From Allium sativum (lineage: Eukaryota > Streptophyta > Magnoliopsida > Asparagales > Amaryllidaceae): DNA of 64,000 nt. The notes under the pieces are model-generated. The model worked only from the letters and a program-made list of their open reading frames with translations, did no database searches and was not told the origin of the DNA. Shown piece after piece: positions 9,956-21,770 of the stretch. Every line of letters begins with the position of its first letter. The first letter of the stretch is position 1. A program made the position numbers and the translations under genes. Location: contig CM060910.1 in NCBI GenBank assembly GCA_030737875.1, positions 632,511,303-632,575,302 on the forward strand, given 5' to 3'.

Positions 9956-12900
9956 ATATCAATTGATTTTGGTTTTGTCATGAACCATATCTTCAATAAT
10001 ATCATTTTTAAAACCCGATGAAATTGAGTTGTTGAAATTCGTATCATGATTGGGATTTAATCAAATCTTTGATTTGAAGAAATTAAAAATAAGGAATTGG
10101 GAAGGAAGTATAACCTTTTAATTAAGATTAAAGAATTGAATGTTAGGAAATCGTTTTAATTGGAAATTGTGGTTGAAATATAGATTAAGGGTTTTCAATA
10201 GAAATTTGATTTGGATAACGAGTTATCAAACGAAAATTTAGTTAAGGTTTTGAGGCTATATTATCTTTGATTTAAAGGATGTGTTTTAAAAGAGTAAAGT
10301 TGAAATATGGATTTTTGTTAAAGATAATTCTAAAATGGGTTTAAAGAAGTTTAATTTGACAAAATCCAAGTGGAAGGAGATTTGGTTGAAAGCCTGTGTG
10401 TTTCGTAGTTGCGTTTTTAAAATTGCGCTTATTATTTGGAAAGACCAGGATCAAATTTATGTCCGAAAACCATTCCAAGTAATAATACGATGTTGTGGAG
10501 CAACTGAAGGCATTGAAGATGATATTGAAGACCAGGACCCTTCATATCATAAGGACGGTTTGTTGAATGTCTCAAATGGGTAGCTCCCATTTGCAGATGG
10601 ATTTTATATTAGTTAAGTGGCAAGAAGCCCGAACGTATGTGAAGGAATCCCGGATTGTGGTTTCGTTCAAACCCAGAATGGACTCGTATGGATTGTGTGT
10701 CTGACATTGTAATTTACTGTGTACCACTGATCTCTGTTAAATATATATCTGCTTGGTGGCGGAGAATTTATTCTCTTACTTAACACCCTTCTCTAAGATG
10801 TATGAGCTTAGAGGTTAAATATTGATAGAAATTAGTGACGCGTTTTGAATGGACAATGTGGCATACTTAAGTTATGTGATGAGCTATGGATGATCAAAGC
10901 TTGTCTTATTTAAGCGTAGCTTTGCGTATATCGTGACCTCGAAAAACCTCACACCCCGGTAAATGGCCAAAATAGGAAGAAATGAGGCAAGGTTATGGGG
11001 TGTTGTCTCCTTCTAGATAAAAGGTGTACTATGGTATGGAGCCCAGGTATTAACCTATATGGAAAAAACATTTTCTTTTGTGGTTGTTGTTGGTGCGTGC
11101 TCGGAAAGGTCGGTAACGACCGGGAGATGACATACTCAGGCGTACTTTAAGTTACCTAGTTACAGAGGTAACCCAGCATTGTGTTGGCATGAGGAGCATA
11201 AGTTGATCCTCGGCCATCCCTCTAGATTGTATACCATATGTCAGTATAGTATATGGTACCAATGCTGGCTATTTTAATACATTTACTTTTGAAAGGTTTT
11301 TCACACTATGCACTAATTGTATTGAAAGAGGGATTTTCGTGTACCAAAGGCATTTTTGACTGCATAAGGAGAAACCTCGCCCAAGTGTGTGTTTGCATTG
11401 TGTGTCGCGAGACCTTATGTTAGTTACATTTTCAAGAAGTCATTGGGAATTTCTATGCACTGGTATTCACATGGAGTAAACCCGTTCCGCATTAGTGGCG
11501 TGGTCCGATGAATTACCTAACTTTAAAATAAACCCTAAAAACAACTGTTTTGAGTTCTCACACCAGTCCCATGACTGACCTGGAGTTTATTGTTCCCACA
11601 CTTAAACTCTGGGTGCCCATAATTTTTACACGGGCAGCCTAGTGGTTTGGTTCGCATATTTAGCCTTGGAGTTGGTTGGAGCAGGATTCTGGTTTTAGCT
11701 GGAGCCATTATATCTTGGAGCATTCATATTCTTTCGCTGAGTTAGTATCTTTTCTGTTGTGTAATCAATGTACTCCGATATTCCTTGTAACTTTGATGAA
11801 ATATTATTGTAATGATAATGGAAAAGTTCTTTTTATTTTGTGCAAATGTGTAGGTACCCCTAACAATCTATCTTTGTGAACGGTTTAAGTTGGTTTAATT
11901 ACCGGCAAAAACCAGGAAAAAAGGCGGGTCGTTACAAATTCTACCGATCAACCATTAAGCAACACTAGGCCCCTTTTTAATTAATTTCTTATTAAATTAT
12001 TAATTTTCCAACTTCGCATATCTTTCCAAATATTTCACAAACCTTGTTTGGCCTCTCATATTCTTGGAAAAACATTTCCAAATATTGTAAACCTTTTTAT
12101 TTTTCATATTCCAGAGAATATACGATTAACGTCGGAAACATTTCCGTCTCTTCATATTCCTTATTTTCTAGATTTAGAAAATATACGTTATTAGTATTTG
12201 AAAACATTTCCAATTTCCATTACTTAACTTCCCATTAACTAAACCACTTCCTTTTATATGCTTACAAAACATCTTTGATTTTCTTTTGGAAAACGATTCC
12301 AAGTTATTTTTATTTGATTAAACCGATGTTATATAAAACATCGTTACTATAACTCAAACCATTAATCATTCATTAACCAACCACATTACTAACCAATCCT
12401 CGCAACCGAACCTTAACCATTTCTCAATCAATCAAGTCGGGGTATCATTACCTCTCAGACCTTAATTGAACAACTTCTCAACTTCGAAATAGACAAGGCT
12501 CTCAACTTCAAATTCCAACAAAACATTGCTTACGCAACTCCCGAATTCAATTTAAGAATCCACTTCTTTTACGGAAAACATTGATTATAACGATAGCTTT
12601 ATAATCCCTGTTTCCAAAATATTTAATTTTAAAATATAACTTTTAATCATTGATTTAGATAAATTAATAAATAAATAGATAAATAAATAATTAGATAATT
12701 AAATAATCAAATCTTGATTGAAAACAAAAAGTTAAAATACATTCTTGAATTCGATATAGTCGAATTTCAATAAATAACCCTTTCTCGAATAATCTATATT
12801 CGATTAATATTCCAAACTTCGGAATAAATCTACCATTTCAAGTTAACTCAAATTCCACTTTCATTCTATATTCACCTTTTTAATTTATCACTTCTAATCT

Positions 12901-15280
12901 TTACCAATTTCCCTTATAGATATTTTCATTTGCAAAATATTTGTTTTAAACCATTATTCACTTCAATCGTGAATAATATTTCTTTTATATATAATCAAAT
13001 CCGTTTGATTTCATACTTGTAAATAACATATCAAATCCAATTAAAAATATCGGTTTCAAAGCCAATTTCCACTTTTCTATATAAATTCAAACTTGAATTT
13101 ATATTTCAATTTATCCCAAGATAAATATTTTACTAAATTTAAAAACGTCGTTTAAAATCAACTTCTTGTTTATTCATTTAAAACAAGTTTCTATTTTCAA
13201 GTTTATTCGAAATTAAATTTCTATTTTGGAAATAAATAAATTTCCTATTTATATCTTAAATTCTTTTTCTACTTTCAAAAATATTATACGATATTTTAAT
13301 ACCAAAATTTTAGGGTCAGGGTAATTCAACACAACATAATCAACCACAGATTACATATCCATTATATATTACAACGAATGAAAAGCAATAATATAAATAT
13401 TGAGGAATCCAGTTGGATCCCTCCAACCTGTTTCCCTGCATCCACATATGTTAATTAACGTAAATAACATCAATTTCATTCCAATATGAGATATCCTCAT
13501 TAATATTCAACTAACGATTAATATATATATATATATATAACTATCTCAATCATTTCAACCAATTTATCAACCATTCATCCAAACAACCATAATACAGCAT
13601 AAAATTACTATATATAAATTTAAAACCCATTTATAAAAAAATATAAACGAGCCAAAGTTAGTGAGTTTACTCACATAGTTTTGCAGTTAACAGTTTTGTT
13701 TTTATTTCGTTTTAAAATCAAACAGGCGTTTGATTTTATCACGAAATCTCTGGAGCTTTGTTCTTAGCCAAATCGGTTCCACAATGTAGACCTTGTCTCT
13801 ATGATTCCAACGTGACTTGTTTTCGTCAGATTCTAATAACGGATGAATAAATTATATTCGCTCTAATTTTAAACGAAATAAAATAAATAGGTTTATATCA
13901 GTTACAGTTATTAACTTATACCCTTAATTAAAGTTCCGTAAGCATGCATTAGGCAAATAAACCCATTCAAACATAGTACCATGTGCGTTCCTTTGATCTT
14001 CACCTTAATATCGGATAATCCTCTTTCAACAACTATACTCTGATCACCATGTACAATATCATTCATAATAATGCACCAGATTCTTGCATTCATCAGCTCG
14101 TCATAGATAGACTTGCACACCATTAACACCTTTTATCCAATTCCTCCTTCGTACTCTGATTCAACAGAGATAAGTGGTGGCTGCAATCTCCCTTCAAATA
14201 GTCTAAAATTATTGACACTTCCAATTAGGTTGTAACATTGAACACTGGAACACGGTGACAACAAGATTGATGGCTCCAGAGAGTGTATTGGTTGACCAAC
14301 TATTCTTCATCTTCACATCTCAACGGAGCACATGATTACAAATTGAGTCAGACTGAGTCTTACAGTGACATTGCAAACGAATTAGACAAATTCTATTCCG
14401 TTATAACTCAGCTTGGGTGATGATGGCATATCCTATACGATTCCACTTATCTCTTTTAACTTACCCAGTTTGAAACGTCAAGCACACCATTACTAGTCTT
14501 TACTCCTCCACAACTTACTCGCCAACCTCACTCTCTTCTCCAAAAAAAGAACCTGACCCTCTTTTTATTCAGTCATCGACCAAACTTGTTTTGCTTCCAA
14601 CCCCAACATCACCCAATAACTGTCAATTTCCTGAACAGTGTAACAGTGTACACAACCTTCACCAATTTCATACAACAACTCCACCATCCTTTCAATTTTC
14701 CATGCCACACATAAAAGCTCGACACCCCAAATAATAATGCGACAACACTATATTCGCATAGCAGCACTGAAGAACGACCACTGTCCATGCCTCCAATGCC
14801 ACTGCCTCTGACCGCACTCCACCTGATCAACCCCCTAACCACGCAGACCCTAAAACCATCCACGGTGAACCCTACAACACCCACGGTGAATCCTATAGCA
14901 TCCTTTGACTTCGACGTCAGCAGAAAAAAAAGGAACGAACTAAATTTATTCGAAACTCCTCAAAAACCCTTAGTATGGCCACTTCGCTGCTAGAGCTCCG
15001 ACCCCATCCTCGATTTAACCCAATCCGCCTCATGTTTGTAATCGATTCGAAACTCTATACTGCTACAAAAAAAATTTGAGCTGCTCGAAACAACTTCTCA
15101 CCCTTCATAATTAAAACGAATCCATCTTCGTGATTTATTTTAATCGAGTTTCGAATTTTTTAAGTTAATTTTTGAACGGGACGATTTCCCTTTTCATTTT
15201 TCAGAAAGAATTTGGCACAAAGTAAGAAACTAGAAAAGAGGAAAGAGAAGCGGGGGTTTGGGATTTGGCAGGAATGTTGC

Positions 15281-15290
15281 TTTATATAAA
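15281..15290 (-). promoter_or_regulatory. Candidate TATA box of element 3 LTR
   Basis: TTTATATAAA, self-complementary, followed on the minus strand by C/T-rich DNA (about 15195-15260) typical of a plant start site. It lies about 1.28 kb into the minus-strand LTR. Confidence 0.4.
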
Positions 15291-15434
15291 GGGATAAATT
15301 CTTGTTTTATTAATATATTTTATTAATTTTTATGATTTGATGTCTATCGCTATTTTTCATTCAATGTTTTAATTTTTTAAGACTATATATGAACTCCAAT
15401 TGCAACGAAAACTGATATTACGCTATAGTTTGAC

Positions 15435-15970
15435 ATTCCGGACCCAACGAAACTTGTTTCGTCGAAAACTGTGTTCATTTGAAAAAATAGCACAATTTTA
15501 AATATTAAAATCAATGATTGATTCACGTTTAATTTTCGCACGCTCACAAAACAATTCTGATTGACTCAAAACTTGAAATCTTATAATAATTAAATATTCC
15601 GGACACGATGGAACTGGTTTCGTCGAATTCCAAGATCGCTTGGGTAAACTCCATTTTTAATTCACAACGTAAATCGATACGCGTTTATATCGCGCACGAT
15701 AATCAAAATAACTCCGGTTGACCCCAAACTTGAAATCTTATAATAATTAGTCATTATGGATTTAATAAAACTGGTTTCCCATTTTAATTCGATCGTTAGC
15801 TCAAGTTATACACAAATTTATTTTAAATCAAATTAAATTTAATTAATCGCTACGCAAACTGTCTGCGCGTTTATGACTACCATGGTCATATACGATATTG
15901 AATAGTCACAAAATTTATTTTCATACAATAATTTAACATTACCGAACCAATGAAACTGATTTCGTTGAAA
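15435..15970 (-). repeat. Repeated palindromic GAAACNNGTTTC motif units in element 3 LTR
   Basis: At least three, probably four, units spaced about 160-180 bases carry variants of GAAACNNGTTTCGT next to a TCCGGACC or related block (near 15440, 15605, 15760 and 15945). Element 4's LTR has the same motif twice per LTR (19727-19760 and 19889-19915), including a perfect 16-base palindrome. Confidence 0.6.
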
Positions 15971-18212
15971 AAGAAGGTTGTTTGCAAAAAAGCTATTTTT
16001 AAGGCTTAAATAAATCGACAAAATATAAATCAATTCAATTTAATAATATTAAATACATATTATTGTATATATCCGAATAGAATATCATATAGCCCAAAAA
16101 TAAATATATTTGGATTTATAACTTGGTATTTCAAATTAAAACGACACTCAGATTATTTAAAATTGATTTTTATATATAATAAATCGTTATAATTTATGAA
16201 CGATTCCATAGCGATTTTCTGAAAATTTGATTTGGACATAACTCACACTCTATAAGACGAAATCTCAAATTTTTACTTTCATTAGAAAACTATAGTCAAA
16301 TAGATCTGAACGTTTTTTGTGTCAAAGAAATCTGACTTAAATTGGATCATGTATATTCAATTGAAGTTCAAAACATAATATTACGCACTACCGCGACGTT
16401 ACGAGCTCGACGTTATGAGCTCATTTTAAATTTAATTATAAATTATACGTTCAATCTTCGTTTTTAATAAATAATTTTCTTATAAAAATTCTTTTATATT
16501 ACCAATACCACAATTAAAACAATTTAAACATTCAAAATTAAACGGCTAAAAATCTAGGTCATTACAGAGAGCTTCCCCCGTGTTCTTTATTATCCCAGGA
16601 GAACCACTGCCTCTAGAAGTATTTATAAAAATAAATATTTAAAATTATAAAACTTCTTTGTCATGCTGCTCACATGCATTACAGATAGATTTCTACATAT
16701 ATAAGGCTAGGTACGACCGATGGGGTTGAAACTATGCAAGGAAAGTGCAGAATGTATGTAGAAGTGCAGTAGGCACTTATAGTGGGGTTCTTACAGCGTT
16801 TATGTTGTACTTAAATTATATATGTTTTATCTGTAATTCAGGTTAGAATGTTAACCTTACTATGTACTTATATTTGAAGTTGATAAAGCGTACAAATTTT
16901 CAAAAAAAGGAAGTATTATACAGATGAATAGTTCTAAGACATAAAAGTATAATGGTAGATAAACAAAGTTAAGCACGAATAAAGATTGGCTTCTCATTCA
17001 TATCCAAGATCGCCTCACCAACTTACCAAGATATAATAATTAGGCTTTACCTGATTTCTGCCTGTCGATTGGCTCCTATAACTACAATGTGATAACTTAT
17101 GCCACCTATGGAACTTAAGGTTGTCAATCCCGAGCCCATAAACTAAAAGGATGTAGCCGTTAATCACAAGGCTTTACAACGACTTATTTTCCCTCAATTG
17201 GCACGATGCGTGCTCGTCGTCCCGCCAGAACGTACTCATACCCACCTCATTTGGACCTCTTACTATGCAGTGTAATAAAGCATGCCCTCGCCTCTGTTAG
17301 CAACTGAGAAGTTGATGGTGATGGTTTTGATGACAACAACCTTGTTTCAACTTTGTTTCAATTATTATTATTATAAAATATATACTAGCACTATTATCTA
17401 GAATATATATATACATACATACATATAGGAAATCTATGCAGGTAATGATTATTGAAGACTATATAGTTCAGAGAATCAAGATTTTAAAGAAGAAAAGTTC
17501 AAGATTCAAGATCTGTGAGCATTGATAATTCAAGAGTTCAAGAAATATAGAGTAATTATGTCTAGAAATTTTATTAAAACTCCGGTTAGCACTGAATTCT
17601 GATTTCAAATTCTTTTTCGAATGATTTCAAAATTACTTCCTTGTTTTTAAATCTATTTTTCAAATGATTTCAAAATTATTTCCTTGTTTTAAATTTATGC
17701 TTCTTTATTTTCAGAAATATTTTAACTCTTTAAATTTTTTTTAACTCCTTTTTTAAAAATAATACTTAATACATTTTAACTCCTAACTCAAATTAGTTTT
17801 ACTTACAAAATTATTACTAATTTTATTATAATTGCCAATGTTTTCAATTTCATTATTGATATTAATTTTTAATATATTTATAGTTTTATAATTATACTTT
17901 CATATAATTTTATATTTATTTTTCAATTATTTGTTAAAGTCGTTTTAATATATGTTTTAAATAAATTTTTACTTAATAAACTCTATTTTAGTGCAAAGGA
18001 AAATGGTTTGTTTTAACTCAGGAATTTCCATAATTTATTTAGATATTATTTGATTTAGTTTAAAATTTTATTTTTTGGATTTTTTCCAAAGGGATGTCGA
18101 CATATCACTTTTGTGATGTCGACATAGGAGCCATTAATTGGTTTTTTAAATTTTGAAAAGTTGCGTCTTTTGAATTCAAATCTTTTCTAAAAGAATGTGG
18201 TTGTTGGAAAAC

Positions 18213-18220
18213 TATATAAA
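18213..18220 (+). promoter_or_regulatory. Candidate TATA box, plus strand, in unassigned LTR-like DNA
   Basis: TATATAAA followed about 25-90 bases later by C/T-rich sequence. No open frame of note follows, so it more likely belongs to an old LTR than to a host gene. Confidence 0.4.
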
Positions 18221-18971
18221 GGCTTCATAATTTGAAAGTTTTAATTACTTTTCATCTCCTTCTTCCTCTTTAATCATTCCATCATTACTCTTCTTACTTT
18301 CTTAACTTTCTGCACTTATACTCTGCCGATTTCAATAGAAATCATATCATTCTTCTTCTCTTTCAATTCTAAATCAAACTCTCTCTGAAATTCAAGTGCT
18401 ACTCAAGAGTTATAGGCTGTTTGTAATCGACTCCACGTAGCCGGAACGAACTCCCACTACAATTTTATTATTTCATTAGGCTTTTTATTTTCCCCAATCA
18501 GCCCCACGCTACCGGAACGTGGCTAATTTACGAGCCACTTATTTTCCCCAATGAGCCTCACGCTGCCGAATTGGACTCCACTATCTTAGCTTATTAATTT
18601 TATCTTTAATTTAACTTAGCACCATTTAAGTTTATTAATAAACCCAATATAAACTCATGTTATAATCCTAGGTTGTATTAAACATTCCTAATTAATTTTA
18701 TGCTTTTATACAACCCAAACCAACATTATTTAGCGTCTAACTAAGTTAATCTTATTCCATTTTTATGTGTTTGCATGTTCTCCAGTTACATATTAAGTTT
18801 TATCCCCAATTTACAATCCAATATTGATTATAATATTTAATCAGTTCCAATATGCCCAACAACCCCTTTTCATTAAGTTCCAATTTTAACATCAATATAA
18901 CGATAAAGGCCTGGGCTTTCTTTATTCCTAGGTTCAGCGCTGAAACAAAATGGGAAATGGTCTAAGCTACT

Positions 18972-18976
18972 CTCAA
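18972..18976 (+). repeat. Target site duplication CTCAA, left of element 4
   Basis: CTCAA immediately before the LTR start at 18977, matched by CTCAA at 29445-29449 after the other LTR. Five bases is the usual size for this class. Confidence 0.95.
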
Positions 18977-21090
18977 TGTAATGACCCGCATTTTCAGCGG
19001 TATAATAATTTATTTATTTAATTATTTAAAAAGTGATTAAAAGGATTTCATGGTCGTTGAATTAAATAATGGTGAATATTTAATTAAAATAATAAATTAA
19101 ATAATATATTTAATTCTGAAATAATCAGAATTGGCTAAAATGGCGATATGGTGTGAACTGGATCATATGTGATATTTAATTCAGTTTAGAATTGAATTAG
19201 AATAACAAATATACTATTTGAACGACAGTTTAAACGTATAATTATATTATAATTAAAATCGAGCTTGAAATGGCGCTGCAGTTCATAAATTGGCGATTCG
19301 AACTTCAACTGAATGTACAGGATTCATTTTAAGCCGGATTTCTGTGAAACAAGAAACGTTCGGAGCTGGTGGAATATATCTTTCTAGTGGAAGAGAAAAA
19401 TCGGGATTTCGTCGTGTAGATTTTGATATATGTCCAAATAAAATTTTAGAAAAGTCGTTATGGAATTCCTTTATAATTTATTAAGGAATTATTTATATTT
19501 TTAAAAGGAATTTCAAAATAAATCGAATATCGGGTTGACCCAGATTTAAATATCGAGTTAGAAATCAATATAGGATTTTTCTGAAGCTGTATGGTATTCC
19601 ACTATGAATATATATACGATAATATTAATTTATTAATATTTTACTTAATTATATTTAAATATATTTATATATTTAAATGGGTCATTCAGAGCTGTAAAAA
19701 TAAGCCACTTTTGCAAATGAAGTCGGAATTCGACGAAACTAATTTTGTTGGATCTGCAATATTAAATTATTGCTACATTTCAATTTCCGTAATTTTTGAA
19801 GTCAGTATGTGGTTGTACGGATTTTTAGAGTTAAAAACAGTCAGTATTTTGACGGTTAAAAATACGCTGTGTGAGCATACAAAGTCAAAATTCGACGAAA
19901 CTAGTTTCGTTGGGCTCGTAATGTTGAACTGTAGCTGCATGTCCGGTTTGTTGATTTTTGGCTATCGTATGTAGTCGCAGGGATTTTTAAGGACTCAGGG
20001 CGAGTATAAAATCATGAAAATAAAATATAAAAATCAAATTTAAAATATCCTAATATATTTCTGGTGGAAACACAAGCCACGCATCATCTGTTACAGCCAC
20101 AAACCTTACCTACCACATCCATTATAAACACAGCACAAATTCCACCGTGATTTCCATTCTCAGGAAATTTATCTCAATCAAAAGAAAAATCAAACAAATG
20201 GGAAATAAAATCCATAAATCTCAATACTAGTATATATGAAATCGCTGCAAGATTCTCTTCGATTTGGTGTCTCCTTTGTGTGGTGCGAATGCGGGTTGTC
20301 GAGCTCGACATCCACACAGTAAAGCTAGGGTTCTAAGTTTTGAGGAATGTAAGGGTTAATGCTTCAACCCGAGATCGTTGTGGGGTTCAGCATCAAAAAC
20401 CACACCTTATATACAAAATTTGGGGAAATACGAGATCAAAGATGCCGATGTGGTCACTGTAGTCTTCCGTGAGCCATTCGAACGCTTTGCTGATGATGAC
20501 ATCGAGTTGTAAATGGATGATATAGGTTGAAAGAGATTTTGGTGATATGAATTATGGAAATTTTAGTTTAAATTTTAAGTGAATGAAGAAGGAGATGGAA
20601 GGAAGAGGAGTCGGCTGTGTGTGTAGTGAAGGAGCGACGGGTTTTAAGGTATTGGGGAAGAAGGGCGTGAGCATGGGCTGAACGGGTTCGGTATTTAAGA
20701 TTGGGTTGGGCCGGGAAACAAATGGGTGAGGCCTGATTTAAAGTAATTTAGTTTAATTATTGTTAGTAAATGTCTTGACTTAGAAATCTTATAACGCGTG
20801 CATACGTTATCAGAATTGAATGCGAACAGATCCGTTGTCTCCGTAACGACAAGATCTACATTGTGGTATTTGTGTGGCAGATAACTGAGCTATTGGGATT
20901 TAGTAAGAAAATCAAACGTCTATTTTGATTCTAAAGGAAACAATAGCAAAACCGTCAACTATGAAACAACGTGAGTAAATCTCACTAACTCTGAACAGTT
21001 TATAATTTCATGTTGTATTTTTAGAACTGTTAAAAATTGTCTAATTTACTATGTGTTGACTGTTTGATTGAACTGCTAGTCAGTTAGTGG

Positions 21091-21095
<5 letters not shown>

Positions 21096-21132
<37 letters not shown>
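21096..21132. repeat. TA dinucleotide microsatellite
   Basis: About 18 TA units in the 5' LTR. The 3' LTR has only a handful at the equivalent place (about 27036-27047), so the run changed length after insertion. Confidence 0.9.
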
Positions 21133-21136
<4 letters not shown>

Positions 21137-21435
21137 GTTAAATCTATATATATTGATTTTGTTCAGCAGAATATTTCATATCGAAATGAAATCGATGTTA
21201 ATCATATTGTCTAACATCTGTGATGCAGGGAAACAGGTCGAAGGAATCCAACTGGATTCGTCAACATTTATTTTACTGTTTTCATGTATTGTAATATATG
21301 ATGTGATATATAATATGTTGATGATTATGTGTGTTTGGATGATATCGATCACTGATTGTTTGGCATTTTAATACCGTAAAAAAAAACTGGAATGTAGAAA
21401 AGGGAATCTTCAAAGTGTTTATTGGAAATAAAATA

Positions 21436-21770
21436 TTTATAAAATCAAAGGATTTTATAAAGAGGAATATTTATTGGGAAATATAAATAAAATCATAAGG
21501 GATATTTATTTAGGAAAATAAATAGAAGTATAAAAGAAATATTTATTTGATTAAATAAATAGAATTTCAAAAGGGAATATTTGTAAACCATTTACAAATA
21601 GAATCAGAAGGGAAAATATTTGTCAAACAAATAGAAAGAGAAATATTTGTACACCATTTACAAATAAATAGAATAAAGGATTGTTTATTTAGAAAATAAA
21701 TAGAATAAAGGATTTGTTTATTTAGAAAATAAATAGAATAAAGGATTATCTATTTGGAAAATAAATAAAG
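21436..21770 (+). repeat. Hairpin cluster in element 4 5' LTR
   Basis: Consecutive perfect stems: 11 bp at 21436-21461 (loop AAAG), 9 bp at 21503-21524 (loop AGGA), 9 bp at 21540-21561 (loop GATT), 10 bp at 21578-21600 (loop CCA), 7 bp at 21617-21633 (loop CAA), 8 bp at 21644-21666 and 7 bp at 21684-21700. Two or three similar ones follow. Linkers often read AGAATAAAGGA. The copy in the 3' LTR spans about 27345-27680. Confidence 0.75.

Larger units (their letters stand above)
3789..11936 (+). mobile_element. Element 2: non-autonomous giant-LTR retrotransposon (LARD-like)
   Basis: Two direct copies of one sequence (3789-5723 and 10095-11936) are the 3' parts of its LTRs. The first is followed at once by an iMet primer site, and the second LTR is preceded by a purine tract, giving plus orientation. 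The full 3' LTR is 4448 bp; the visible 5' LTR is cut by element 1. The 1.77-kb interior has no gag or pol frame that I can recognise. Very long LTRs with a non-coding interior match the LARD class, which depends on proteins from a partner element. The GAGGACGAAA plus G-rich purine tract is of the kind seen in Tekay/Del elements (inference). Confidence 0.8.
7489..11936 (+). repeat. Element 2 3' LTR, 4448 bp
   Basis: Begins TGTAACGATCC directly after the purine tract and ends GGCGGGTCGTTACA. The U3-like start holds duplicated ACACTTGT motifs (about 7810-7880), a 16-bp perfect palindrome CATGAAAGCTTTCATG at 7880-7895 and a TATA box at 7949-7955. A diverged tandem duplication of about 165 bases lies at 9560-9725 and 9783-9955. 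The last 1.84 kb matches 3789-5723. It ends in element 3; the five bases after it are AATTC, but the partner target duplication is outside the window. Confidence 0.85.
11937..16566 (-). repeat. Element 3: 5' part of a giant LTR, minus strand
   Basis: On the minus strand it starts TGTAATGACCTAG at 16566 and shows the same order of landmarks as element 4's LTR: an ACTTCAAxTGAATxTACA block (about 16360), repeated GAAACNNGTTTCGT motifs (15450-15970), a GxGTGAGTxAAxCTCAC-like block (13658), a GATGCAGGGAAACAGGTxGxAGGxATCCAxCTGGAT-related block (13405-13445) and a hairpin-rich segment (12740-13220). It ends abruptly at 11936 where element 2 was inserted; the remaining LTR and any interior lie left of the window. 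Its visible 4.63 kb is about 1.5 kb longer than the matching part of element 4's LTR. No coding region was recognised. Confidence 0.75.
16567..18976. other. Unassigned LTR-like DNA, target of elements 3 and 4
   Basis: No coding region is recognised. Bases 16567-16665 resemble 29748-29843 on the other side of element 4. A plus-strand TATATAAA box at 18213-18220 is followed by C/T-rich DNA. Just upstream is an inverted GATGTCGACAT pair (about 18093-18128). Three degenerate CACGxxxCCGGAACG / CACGCTxCCG units lie at 18430-18570. These are LTR-type features, but no complete LTR pair or primer site is visible. Removing element 4 joins this region to 29450. Confidence 0.5.

Noticed and set aside
12748..13187. 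CRISPR-like array
   Set aside because: No conserved repeat with unique spacers; the host is eukaryotic and the region is an LTR.
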